Part shown: in pieces, positions 1 to 6,068 of the stretch | Layout of the letters: the number at the start of each line of letters is the position of its first letter | How positions within the stretch are numbered: position 1 is the stretch's first letter | Assembly (NCBI GenBank): GCA_947625155.1 | Contig: CANQNG010000001.1 | Coordinates: 1-39,147 of the forward strand | DNA from: an uncultured Clostridia bacterium | GTDB lineage: Bacteria > Bacillota > Clostridia > Oscillospirales > Ruminococcaceae | Reading direction: 5' to 3' | DNA: 39,147 bases | The notes under the pieces: model-generated | Seen by the model: only the letters and a program-made list of their open reading frames with translations | Databases searched by the model: none | Told to the model about the DNA's origin: nothing | Position numbers and translations under genes: made by a program

Positions 1-943
1 CAATGAGCAGAGGCAGTTGGTGGCTTGATTTGAAAAAACTTGAAAAAAATGTGTCAAGTATTATTGACAAAATCATGGTATACTCACTGCCGCCTGCTTC
101 CTCAAGCATCTTGAGCATATTCGCATCCCCAAAGCAGATCATCATTTCCTTGTCCCGCATATGCTCATAGATCCGTACAGAATTGCCGACACCGGAAAAA
201 AAGTCCACATTGAGGTATCCATTTTCCACCATTTCAAGCGGCATATCGACACAGCTTTCGAGATGTCCGGCAAAGGTTGATCCCCGCTTTGCCATTTCGC
301 TGCTCCACAAAACGCCTTCTGCCTGTCCCAGAAAATCTGGTATCTGTGTGCCCAGCAGATAGGTCGAGACGGACATCATCGTGGACGGGATGCCGAACAC
401 CGAACCATCCGCTCCGACACCGATCCCCTTTTCCTTTGCGGTTTTCATCATCTCCATAATGTCCCCCGGCGTTTCCGGCCGGGGAATACCTGCCTCTTCA
501 GCAAGAGTGACATTGTAGATATAGCCGTAATACTGTCCCGGCACGGGAATAAAAACAGTCCGCCCGTCCTTGGACATAATATCGTGTATCAGACCGGACT
601 GGTAATTGGTAACATAGCTCTCTGCGCTCAGGTCAAGCAGTTTGTCAAGCATCGAAATATTCGCCATTTTCGAGGTAATGATGTCTGTTCCGTGTCCGTT
701 GCGCAGACGGCGCTCTGTTTCACCGTCGATCGTTGCTTCAGTATTGCGTTCGATCTGCAGGTCAATATCCGGATACGTGCTTTCAACGAGAGCCTCAAAG
801 TGGGAAAGATCAATGGTATACAGCATGGTGACAGGGATGCGTTCGGCATCATCCGCAGCCGGAGGCGTTTTCTGACAACTGCTGCATGCACAAAGGATAC
901 AAAGTGCCTCTGCAAGAGCCGACAGTTTTTGGATCGTTTTCAA
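1..943 (-). CDS. Extracellular solute-binding lipoprotein (ABC transporter), partial
   Basis: Reading the minus strand from a TTG at 943 gives 314 open codons that run off the window. GGGTGA five bases before the TTG supports this start. The N-terminus is a lipoprotein signal: a hydrophobic stretch ending in a lipobox LCAC, followed by a Ser/Pro-rich linker. The body resembles family 1 sugar-type solute-binding proteins, with stretches such as TDIITSKMANISMLD and YGYIYNVTLAEEAGIPRPET that match the usual hinge and ligand-lobe pattern. It would sit on the outer face of the membrane and deliver a ligand, probably a sugar, to an ABC permease outside this window. After about residue 288 (near position 75) the sequence turns into an AT-rich, hydrophobic, low-complexity stretch unlike the family, so the gene may be disrupted or the contig misjoined there. 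The ligand is unknown. Confidence 0.7.
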   Translation of the reverse strand, partial: MKTIQKLSALAEALCILCACSSCQKTPPAADDAERIPVTMLYTIDLSHFEALVESTYPDIDLQIERNTEATIDGETERRLRNGHGTDIITSKMANISMLDKLLDLSAESYVTNYQSGLIHDIMSKDGRTVFIPVPGQYYGYIYNVTLAEEAGIPRPETPGDIMEMMKTAKEKGIGVGADGSVFGIPSTMMSVSTYLLGTQIPDFLGQAEGVLWSSEMAKRGSTFAGHLESCVDMPLEMVENGYLNVDFFSGVGNSVRIYEHMRDKEMMICFGDANMLKMLEEAGGSEYTMILSIILDTFFSSFFKSSHQLPLLI

Positions 944-998
944 AATGATCACCCAATTTCACAGATAATTCCGGGTAGTTACAAAGACCCATATTACA

Positions 999-1027
999 AT
1001 TATATCACAATTATAGAAAACTGTCAA
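999..1027 (-). promoter_or_regulatory. Promoter of the solute-binding lipoprotein gene
   Basis: On the minus strand TTGACA (1027-1022) and TATAAT (1004-999) are separated by exactly 17 bases, a consensus housekeeping sigma promoter. The lipoprotein start lies about 55 bases downstream. Confidence 0.75.
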
Positions 1028-1046
1028 TACAATTTTCTCCCAGTAC

Positions 1047-1075
1047 TTGACAATCGTTTCGTTTTATTGTATAAT
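1047..1075 (+). promoter_or_regulatory. Promoter of glyQS
   Basis: TTGACA (1047-1052), a 17-base spacer and TATAAT (1070-1075) form a consensus promoter. Transcription would start near 1082, leaving a leader of only about 45 bases before the GTG start. That is too short for a T-box. The -35 boxes of this promoter and the divergent one are only 19 bases apart. Confidence 0.85.
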
Positions 1076-1126
1076 ATGGTATAGTCCCCTTTGAGGGAGA
1101 TCCAAAAACAGAAAGAAGGAATCGAT

Positions 1127-2515
1127 GTGCTGAAAAATGCTGAAAAAAGCATGGATAAGATCGTTGACCTCTGTAAGTCCAGAGGGTTCGTATACGCAGG
1201 TTCTGAGATCTACGGAGGACTTGCCAATACATGGGACTACGGTCCGCTCGGTGTGGAGCTGAAAGACAATATCAAGCGTGCATGGCGCAAAAAGTTCATC
1301 CAGGAATGCCCTTATAACGTGGGGCTGGACAGTGCTATCCTCATGAATCCGGAAACTTGGGTCGCTTCCGGACACCTTGGCGGCTTCTCTGACCCGCTGA
1401 TGGACTGCCGTGCCTGCAAGACCCGTCATAGAGCTGACAACCTGATCGAGGACTTTGACGGCACGAATCCTGCTGGCTGGACAAATGACCGGATGATGGA
1501 CTACATCCGCAGCAAGAACATTCCCTGCCCCGTCTGCGGCAAGACGGATTTCACGGATATACGGCAGTTCAATCTGATGTTCAAGACATTTCAGGGCGTG
1601 ACGGAGGACTCTAAGTCTGAGCTGTATCTCCGCCCGGAGACGGCACAAGGTATTTTTGTCAATTTCCAGAACATCCAGCGCACCACCCGGAAGAAGATCC
1701 CTTTCGGCGTGGCACAGGTCGGCAAGTCGTTCCGGAATGAGATCACGCCCGGCAACTTCATTTTCCGGGTACGTGAATTTGAGCAGATGGAGCTGGAATT
1801 CTTCTGCAAGCCCGGCACAGATCTGGAGTGGTTCCAGTACTGGCGTGGCTACTGCCGTGACTTCCTGCTGGGGCTTGGCATCAAAGAGGAAAATCTCCGC
1901 CTGCGTGACCATGACCCGGAGGAACTGTGCTTCTATTCCAAGGCTACGACTGATTTTGAATACCTCTTCCCGTTCGGCTGGGGTGAGCTGTGGGGCGTTG
2001 CAGACAGAACGGACTACGACCTCACACAGCACCAGAAGCATTCCGGCAAGTCTATGGAATACTTTGACCCGGAAACGGAAACCAAATACATCCCCTATGT
2101 CATCGAGCCGTCTCTCGGTGTGGAACGTCTGTTCCTGTCCATCGTGACAGAAGCCTATGATGAGGAAGTCGTGGACGAAGCCAAGAAGGATACCCGTGTT
2201 GTGATGCATCTGCATCCGGCGCTGGCACCGTTCAAGGCCGCTGTGCTGCCGCTTTCCAAGAAGCTTTCCCCGGAGGCGCAGGAGATCTTCCGGAGCCTTT
2301 CCGGAAAATGGATGATCGATTTCGACGATACCGGTTCGATCGGCAAGCGTTACCGCCGGCAGGATGAGATCGGTACACCGTTCTGTATCACCTACGACTT
2401 TGATACCAAGGAAAAAGACGGCTGTGTGACTGTGCGTGACCGTGACACCATGGAACAGGTACGCATGCCCATTGCAGAGCTTGAGGGCTGGCTGACAGAA
2501 AAGCTTGCCTATTGA
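1127..2515 (+). CDS. glyQS: Glycine--tRNA ligase, single-chain type
   Basis: Class II aminoacyl-tRNA synthetase that charges tRNA-Gly in the cytoplasm. At 462 residues it is the homodimeric, archaeal/eukaryal-like form, not the two-subunit GlyQ/GlyS form. Visible family signatures are the N-terminal [20 protein letters not shown], the segment [12 protein letters not shown], motif 2 around SFRNEITP, and the C-terminal anticodon-binding domain near [20 protein letters not shown]. The four cysteines in [12 protein letters not shown] and CPVCGKTDF, residues roughly 90-150, look like the insertion domain usual in this form. The GTG at 1127 is chosen because AAGGA ends six bases before it; an upstream in-frame TTG at 1091 has no ribosome binding site and lies only nine bases after the predicted transcription start. 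It has its own promoter and terminator, so it is probably monocistronic. Confidence 0.96.
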   Translation: MLKNAEKSMDKIVDLCKSRGFVYAGSEIYGGLANTWDYGPLGVELKDNIKRAWRKKFIQECPYNVGLDSAILMNPETWVASGHLGGFSDPLMDCRACKTRHRADNLIEDFDGTNPAGWTNDRMMDYIRSKNIPCPVCGKTDFTDIRQFNLMFKTFQGVTEDSKSELYLRPETAQGIFVNFQNIQRTTRKKIPFGVAQVGKSFRNEITPGNFIFRVREFEQMELEFFCKPGTDLEWFQYWRGYCRDFLLGLGIKEENLRLRDHDPEELCFYSKATTDFEYLFPFGWGELWGVADRTDYDLTQHQKHSGKSMEYFDPETETKYIPYVIEPSLGVERLFLSIVTEAYDEEVVDEAKKDTRVVMHLHPALAPFKAAVLPLSKKLSPEAQEIFRSLSGKWMIDFDDTGSIGKRYRRQDEIGTPFCITYDFDTKEKDGCVTVRDRDTMEQVRMPIAELEGWLTEKLAY

Positions 2516-2523
2516 CAGAAATT

Positions 2524-2568
2524 CCCGGAGCAGAGTGGAAACCGTTGCTCCGGGAGAATTTTTTCTTT
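2524..2568 (+). terminator. Intrinsic terminator of glyQS
   Basis: CCCGGAGCA (2524-2532) pairs perfectly with TGCTCCGGG (2546-2554), followed within five bases by a T-rich run. It begins nine bases after the glyQS stop codon. Confidence 0.9.
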
Positions 2569-2580
2569 TCCTGTATATAC

Positions 2581-2607
2581 AAAAAAAGACCGAAAAACGG
2601 TCTTTTT
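2581..2607 (-). terminator. Terminator of the tRNA-Pro gene (bidirectional)
   Basis: A run of A, the stem AGACCG/CGGTCT around an AAAAA loop and a run of T make this a symmetric terminator. On the minus strand it lies just downstream of tRNA-Pro. It could also back up glyQS termination. Confidence 0.85.
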
Positions 2608-2622
2608 CTGTGCATGTACATA

Positions 2623-2698
2623 TGGTCTGAGTGACGGGACTTGAACCCACGGCCTCTACCACCCCAAGGTAGCGCGCTACCAACTGCGCCACACCCAG
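2623..2698 (-). tRNA. tRNA-Pro (anticodon GGG)
   Basis: Read on the minus strand this folds as a full cloverleaf. The acceptor CTGGGTG pairs with CACTCAG (one G-U), the D stem is GCGC/GCGC, and the anticodon stem CTACC/GGTAG encloses the loop TTGGGGT, giving anticodon GGG. The T arm has the loop TTCAAGT. The discriminator is A and the CCA end is encoded (plus-strand 2623-2625). It reads CCC/CCU proline codons. It has its own promoter and terminator and is not part of a tRNA cluster in this window. Confidence 0.95.
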
Positions 2699-2732
2699 AC
2701 CTTTTTGGGGTATGGTGTAGCCACCATATATT

Positions 2733-2761
2733 ATTATAGCACATCCGCCGGGATCTGTCAA
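2733..2761 (-). promoter_or_regulatory. Promoter of tRNA-Pro
   Basis: On the minus strand TTGACA (2761-2756) and TATAAT (2738-2733) are spaced by 17 bases, a perfect consensus as expected for a stable RNA gene. The start would be near 2726, some 28 bases before the mature tRNA end. Confidence 0.85.
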
Positions 2762-2801
2762 GCTTTTTTTCAAAATTTTTTGAAATACATGGTACATAGG
2801 T

Positions 2802-4268
2802 TCAGCTGACCTTTGCATATCTCTCACTCGAAAGCACATTCTCCATGATCTGGAGAGGAGAAATGTTCCCGCTGATCACCATGTCAAAGATCGCCGGACT
2901 AAAGCCGGAGACCAGTGCTGTGCCGCTCTTCTCTACGGTAACGGGAACATGGCTGTGACGGCTGTTCACATTCCAGAACACCACCTGCGGGAGCGTATAG
3001 CCGGCAGCCCTATAGCAGCGCCGCATCTGATCATAAAGTGTCTGCCTATTGCCGCCTGTGATGCAGGCGTTGAATTCCATATCCGAGATGATGTACAGTC
3101 TGTCCGGCATTTCCTCCTGCGGGAGCTGATACTTCATGGCAGTGGAGAGAATGAGACGGAACACGGCTTCCAGATCCGTACTCGATACTTCATGGAACGA
3201 AGCACAGTACTGCGCCTTTTCCACAATATCTCTGCCCATGATCTTCACAAGCTGTGGGCGGCTGGAGAAGGTAATGAAATGATCCGCAAAAGCCCCCTTG
3301 CTGTGCTCGGCAAAGTAAATGCCAAGAGAAAGCGCCGCATCGATCGGACGTACACCGGACATGCCCACTGTCATCGAGCCGGATCCGTCGATCACGGCAA
3401 TGGCATTTTCTTTCTGTTCCCCGAAAGCGGGAAGGCATCTCCACGTCAGATCCAGCGCCTGCCGATCCGCATCGGTCACAATGGACGGATACAGACAGCG
3501 GCGAATGATCTCATAGGGATAGAGCGTGGCAGCATTCAGCTTTGCCTTGCCCTGTTCTGCGGCATTGAGAAAGCCCATGTAACGCTCATAGTCATTGCGC
3601 AGGAACGCCTTGCGGTACTTGAACATTGCCCCGGCAGGCTGCTTCTCATAGTCAAAGCTGTAATTTGATGTACGCAAATGATTTTCCAGAATATCGCAAT
3701 AGCGCCGCAGCGCAGAGAGCAGCCTGCGGTAGCTGCGTTCGGTCATGCCAAGGCGCATGGCAAGGTAACGTGCGGTCTCCCTTGTTTCTTCCGAAGAAGC
3801 ATTGACGGATGGCAGCCACTTCGCCAGCAGGGAGACAGCGCCCTTTTCCTGCATGGCAGTCTGGTCTGCATCGAGCTGTTTCCGGATCTCAGCAAGTGCT
3901 GCTTTTTCACAAGGGGTATGCAGAAGAGCGCAGAGATCATCATAGCGCCCGTATTCGGAGAACAAGGGAATATTGCGTTTGACTGCCCTCGGTGACATAG
4001 AAGCGATCGTTTGCATGGCAATGCGGAAAAAGCGCCGCTCGCCAAGACCGCCCCTGATGTCTCTTGCAAAAAAGACGATCTTCATCGTTTTTTGGGCATC
4101 CTCCGCAAAGGCATGGGTCACTGCGGCTGCGATCTCCTGCGGAGCGGCATCCCGCATCGCACCTGCCCGGAAAAACAGATCCAGACAGAAGGATCCGCTG
4201 GTGCTGTAAGTAAGAGCGCCGTTTTCGGTATAAGTCAGATCTGCTTCCTGTTTCAAATAATTCAGCAT
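2802..4268 (-). CDS. DUF2828 protein, Ro60/TROVE-like RNA-binding vWA protein
   Basis: A 488-residue cytoplasmic protein without signal or membrane segments. The N-terminal half carries DUF2828 signatures: ENGALTYSTSGSFCLDLFF (residues 15-33) and ARDIRGGLGERRFFR (about 68-82), within a helical region like the HEAT-repeat ring of TROVE proteins. The C-terminal half is a von Willebrand A domain with a complete metal-binding MIDAS: DGSGS (294-298), Thr364 in SSTD, and Asp396 in ISDMEF. The segments ITFSSRPQL and LPQVVFWNVNSR are also typical of the family. Ro60/TROVE proteins bind Y RNAs and misfolded RNA ends; DUF2828 is a relative whose own function is undefined, so an RNA-binding role is inference. 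The ATG at 4268 follows GAGAGG at a seven-base spacing. About 400 bases of highly structured non-coding DNA lie directly upstream, and two WYL regulators are divergent beyond that. Confidence 0.82.
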   Translation of the reverse strand: MLNYLKQEADLTYTENGALTYSTSGSFCLDLFFRAGAMRDAAPQEIAAAVTHAFAEDAQKTMKIVFFARDIRGGLGERRFFRIAMQTIASMSPRAVKRNIPLFSEYGRYDDLCALLHTPCEKAALAEIRKQLDADQTAMQEKGAVSLLAKWLPSVNASSEETRETARYLAMRLGMTERSYRRLLSALRRYCDILENHLRTSNYSFDYEKQPAGAMFKYRKAFLRNDYERYMGFLNAAEQGKAKLNAATLYPYEIIRRCLYPSIVTDADRQALDLTWRCLPAFGEQKENAIAVIDGSGSMTVGMSGVRPIDAALSLGIYFAEHSKGAFADHFITFSSRPQLVKIMGRDIVEKAQYCASFHEVSSTDLEAVFRLILSTAMKYQLPQEEMPDRLYIISDMEFNACITGGNRQTLYDQMRRCYRAAGYTLPQVVFWNVNSRHSHVPVTVEKSGTALVSGFSPAIFDMVISGNISPLQIMENVLSSERYAKVS

Positions 4269-4302
4269 GGGAATACCTCTCTTTCTGTTCGTGGATCAAA
4301 AC

Positions 4303-4361
4303 ACGGCTCGTTGGGGATCAGATGATCCCACGTCGAATATAAGATCTGCTGTACGAGCCGT
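4303..4361 (-). ncRNA. Stem-loop element 1 (nearest the DUF2828 gene)
   Basis: A perfect 9-bp outer stem (plus-strand 4303-4311 with 4353-4361). On the minus strand ACAGCAG follows the 5' stem strand immediately (plus-strand 4346-4352), then a 16-base single-stranded part, then the inner hairpin GGGATC-loop-GATCCC (4314-4329), two bases, and the closing strand. A short GTTTT follows the outer stem on this strand, which could act as a weak terminator. Confidence 0.5.
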
Positions 4362-4380
4362 TCAGATGATCGCTTTCTGT
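4361..4380. repeat. Linker repeat, copy 1 (second copy at 4595-4614)
   Basis: TTCAGATGATCGCTTTCTG here recurs at 4595-4614 as TTCAGAATGATCGCTGTCTG, differing by one inserted base and one substitution. A shorter related CTTTCTG also occurs near 4281. The copies lie outside elements 1-3. They suggest that the array grew by duplication or that the linkers carry a shared signal. Confidence 0.6.
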
Positions 4381-4389
4381 GAGAGACCT

Positions 4390-4440
4390 AGGCACATACA
4401 TCACTTTATCGTTAAATGGATGCGTCTGCTGCGTGTGCCT
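4390..4440 (-). ncRNA. Stem-loop element 2
   Basis: A perfect 7-bp outer stem (4390-4396 with 4434-4440). On the minus strand one base separates the 5' stem strand from GCAGCAG (plus-strand 4426-4432). The inner hairpin is a 5-bp helix with one G-U (4398-4402 with 4419-4423), a 2x2 internal loop, and TTTA/TAAA closing a four-base loop. A single base joins it to the closing strand, so the motif sits in a strongly asymmetric internal loop. Confidence 0.5.
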
Positions 4441-4445
4441 GAAAC

Positions 4446-4504
4446 TCGGTGCTGCTGCGAACGAAGATCTTCAGTCTCCTGCAATGTACTGCTGTAGGCA
4501 CCGA
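4446..4504 (-). ncRNA. Stem-loop element 3
   Basis: A perfect 7-bp outer stem (4446-4452 with 4498-4504). On the minus strand two bases separate the 5' stem strand from ACAGCAG (plus-strand 4489-4495). The inner part contains the palindrome GAAGATCTTC (4463-4472). A second GCAGCAG lies on the 3' side, overlapping the closing stem by one base (plus-strand 4452-4458). Confidence 0.48.
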
Positions 4505-4511
4505 CACGGTC

Positions 4512-4534
4512 CTGCTGTACTCACCTGCGGTGAG
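4512..4534 (-). ncRNA. Partial element 4: hairpin next to ACAGCAG
   Basis: CTCACC (4520-4525), a three-base loop and GGTGAG (4529-4534) make a perfect 6-bp hairpin. On the minus strand TACAGCAG follows it directly (plus-strand 4512-4519). I find no convincing outer stem enclosing both, so this copy is either degenerate or arranged differently from elements 1-3. Confidence 0.35.
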
Positions 4535-4640
4535 GCTGCGGTATTTCATAGACGGCTGGTCACGTCAGGGCTTTTCGCCATAAATACTGCATCTTTCAGA
4601 ATGATCGCTGTCTGGACCTGTTGGATCTCTCAGATCTGTT

Positions 4641-4684
4641 TACTGTGTAGGCATCCGCTGTATCGGTCGGCTACAGTTACAGTA
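4641..4684 (-). ncRNA. Element 5, distal stem-loop with variant motif
   Basis: The plus-strand segment 4641-4650 pairs with 4671-4675 and 4680-4684, leaving a four-base bulge (4676-4679). Inside, CCG/CGG closes a six-base loop containing ATACAG, and the minus strand reads ACAGCGG, a one-base variant of the motif. It overlaps the possible -10 box at 4681-4686, so if that promoter is real only the inner 5 bp would be transcribed. Confidence 0.3.
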
Positions 4685-4686
4685 TA
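4681..4686 (-). promoter_or_regulatory. Possible extended -10 promoter of the RNA array and DUF2828 gene
   Basis: The minus strand reads GTGCTATACT, a -10 box with the TGn extension. No good -35 box is found 16-18 bases upstream, so this would be a weak or activator-dependent promoter. It is the only plausible promoter I see for the minus strand in 4269-4760. Confidence 0.35.
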
Positions 4687-4740
4687 GCACGTTCCGGCAG
4701 GAAAATCATGTAAAAAAATCTGCGCAGTCTGATCACCCTC

Positions 4741-4769
4741 TTGCAGCCGGCGGAGAATTCTGGTATAAT
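4741..4769 (+). promoter_or_regulatory. Promoter of the WYL regulator operon
   Basis: TTGCAG (4741-4746), a 17-base spacer and TATAAT (4764-4769). The first WYL gene starts at 4797 after a strong GGAGG. This promoter is divergent from the DUF2828 side, so one regulator could act on both directions. Confidence 0.75.
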
Positions 4770-4796
4770 ATAGTAGTGAGGAAAGGAGGGAACACG

Positions 4797-6068
4797 ATGA
4801 GCGGATTTTCGGAACTGATCAAGAATTTTGACAAGACAAGGGATCATATACGGGATTTTTTTATTTACGGCTTCAAGGTGCGCAGCGATTTCAGCCGCAA
4901 GAGCAGCCGCACCTATGATGACGAGCGGCGGCGTGTGGAAAGCTGGCTGGGGGATCATATCCGGTATGACAATACCCAGAGGGGACGGCAGATCTCGCTC
5001 ACGGTGGACAGCGGACACATTGCAGAAGATCCCCTGTATCAGGCATATTATGCCAAAAGCTTTACAGACAATGACATCCGTCTGCATTTTCTGCTGCTTG
5101 ACCTGTTGGCGGACGGAAAAACGCATACGCTCCGGGAGCTGACAGACCGTCTGGATACTGACTATGCGGTGCTGTTTGAGGAACAGACCGTCCGGGGAAA
5201 ACTCCGGGAGTATACCGGAGAGGGACTGGTCGTTACTGAAAAGCACGGGAAAACGGCATGCTATCGGCTTTCTGCGGATACCGTGGACAGCTTTTGGGAG
5301 ATGTGTGCCGGTCTGACAGATGCAGTCCGCTTTTTTTCAGAAGTACAGCCGTTCGGTGTGGTCGGCAACAGTATCCTCAAATGTATTGGCGCACAAAATG
5401 ATGTGTTTCTCCAGAAGCACCATTATATCGTACATACGCTGGAGGATGAGACGCTTTCTGTGGTGCTGCATGCCATGGAGGAAAAGCGCTATCTGACGTT
5501 CCGGGTGTTTTCCTCCCGGAGCGCACTGACAGATGCTTCCGGGCATGATGCCCGCTGTGTGCCGCTGCAGATCTTTATCTCTGTGCAGACAGGACGGCGG
5601 TATCTGGCGGGCTATGTGCCGGAATACCAGCAGTTCAGTGCGTTCCGGCTGGACTTTATCCGGGAAGTCCGGCAGGCGGAAACATGTTCGGACTATGACA
5701 GGCTGGCAGAACAGCTTCACCGGGATCTGCCAAAGCTGTTCGGCGTATCGTTCGGCATGCGGGATCCTGCCGGAGCTGTCGAACCGCTCCGTGTGACGCT
5801 CCGCATCCGGGAAAAAGAGGAGGCATATGTTCTGGAACGCATCCGCCGGGAAATGCGCTCCGGTACGGTCGAACGGATCGGGCAGGATACTTTCCTGCTG
5901 AAACTGGATATTTTTGACCCGAAGGAAGCACTGCCGTGGATCAGGACATTTACCGGCAGGGTGCTTTCCGTGGAGGGCGGCTGCCTGTCGGTGCGAAACC
6001 AATTTTACGAGGATGTCCTGCGGATGCAGGCACTGTATAAGGAGTCGGATCATGTCGATATTCCATGA
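4797..6068 (+). CDS. WYL-domain transcriptional regulator 1
   Basis: A 423-residue cytoplasmic protein. The N-terminal segment around DFFIYGFKVRSDF and RTYDDERRRVESWLGD is typical of clostridial WYL proteins. It is followed by a winged-helix-like region (about 95-158) and a WYL ligand-sensing domain (about 218-295, including YLAGYVPEYQQFSAFRLDFI), then a C-terminal extension. WYL proteins are transcription factors whose WYL domain binds ligands such as nucleic acids or nucleotides, and they often control stress, RNA-repair or defence genes. The ATG at 4797 is chosen because AAAGGAGG lies seven bases upstream; the earlier GTG at 4776 overlaps that site. It overlaps the second WYL gene by 17 bases, so the two are translationally coupled. 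The divergent DUF2828 gene is the likely target, by inference. Confidence 0.85.
   Translation: MSGFSELIKNFDKTRDHIRDFFIYGFKVRSDFSRKSSRTYDDERRRVESWLGDHIRYDNTQRGRQISLTVDSGHIAEDPLYQAYYAKSFTDNDIRLHFLLLDLLADGKTHTLRELTDRLDTDYAVLFEEQTVRGKLREYTGEGLVVTEKHGKTACYRLSADTVDSFWEMCAGLTDAVRFFSEVQPFGVVGNSILKCIGAQNDVFLQKHHYIVHTLEDETLSVVLHAMEEKRYLTFRVFSSRSALTDASGHDARCVPLQIFISVQTGRRYLAGYVPEYQQFSAFRLDFIREVRQAETCSDYDRLAEQLHRDLPKLFGVSFGMRDPAGAVEPLRVTLRIREKEEAYVLERIRREMRSGTVERIGQDTFLLKLDIFDPKEALPWIRTFTGRVLSVEGGCLSVRNQFYEDVLRMQALYKESDHVDIP

Larger units (their letters stand above)
4303..4684 (-). ncRNA. Candidate structured RNA array upstream of the DUF2828 gene
   Basis: No ORF between 4269 and 4796 looks like a protein. 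The stretch is instead dense in inverted repeats. Read on the minus strand it holds three clear elements (4303-4361, 4390-4440, 4446-4504) and two weaker ones (4512-4534, 4641-4684). All are marked by ACAGCAG, GCAGCAG or the variant ACAGCGG. The stems have unrelated sequences, yet each closes perfectly or nearly so, which suggests selection on structure. Orientation is inferred from the position relative to the DUF2828 gene and from an extended -10 motif at 4681-4686. It could be one long 5' leader, a polycistronic precursor of several Y-RNA-like RNAs, or separate small RNAs. No strong intrinsic terminator separates it from the gene. Confidence 0.5.

Noticed and set aside
1076-1126. T-box leader for glyQS
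   Set aside because: The predicted transcription start leaves only about 45 bases before the start codon, with no specifier stem or T-box sequence.
1064-2839. Long minus-strand ORF opposite glyQS
   Set aside because: It is the mirror frame of a clearly identified gene and crosses the tRNA-Pro gene and two terminators.
4303-4684. CRISPR array or tRNA cluster in the repeat-rich gap
   Set aside because: The repeated parts are short (7 bases plus structure), spacing is irregular (23 to 80 bases or more), and there are no constant repeats with unique spacers. None of the stem-loops has a tRNA acceptor, T-loop or anticodon arm.
4267-4687. Overlapping short ORFs on the plus strand in the RNA array
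   Set aside because: They have no ribosome binding sites, their compositions (many Arg, Cys, Ser) are those of chance ORFs, and they run through the inverted repeats.
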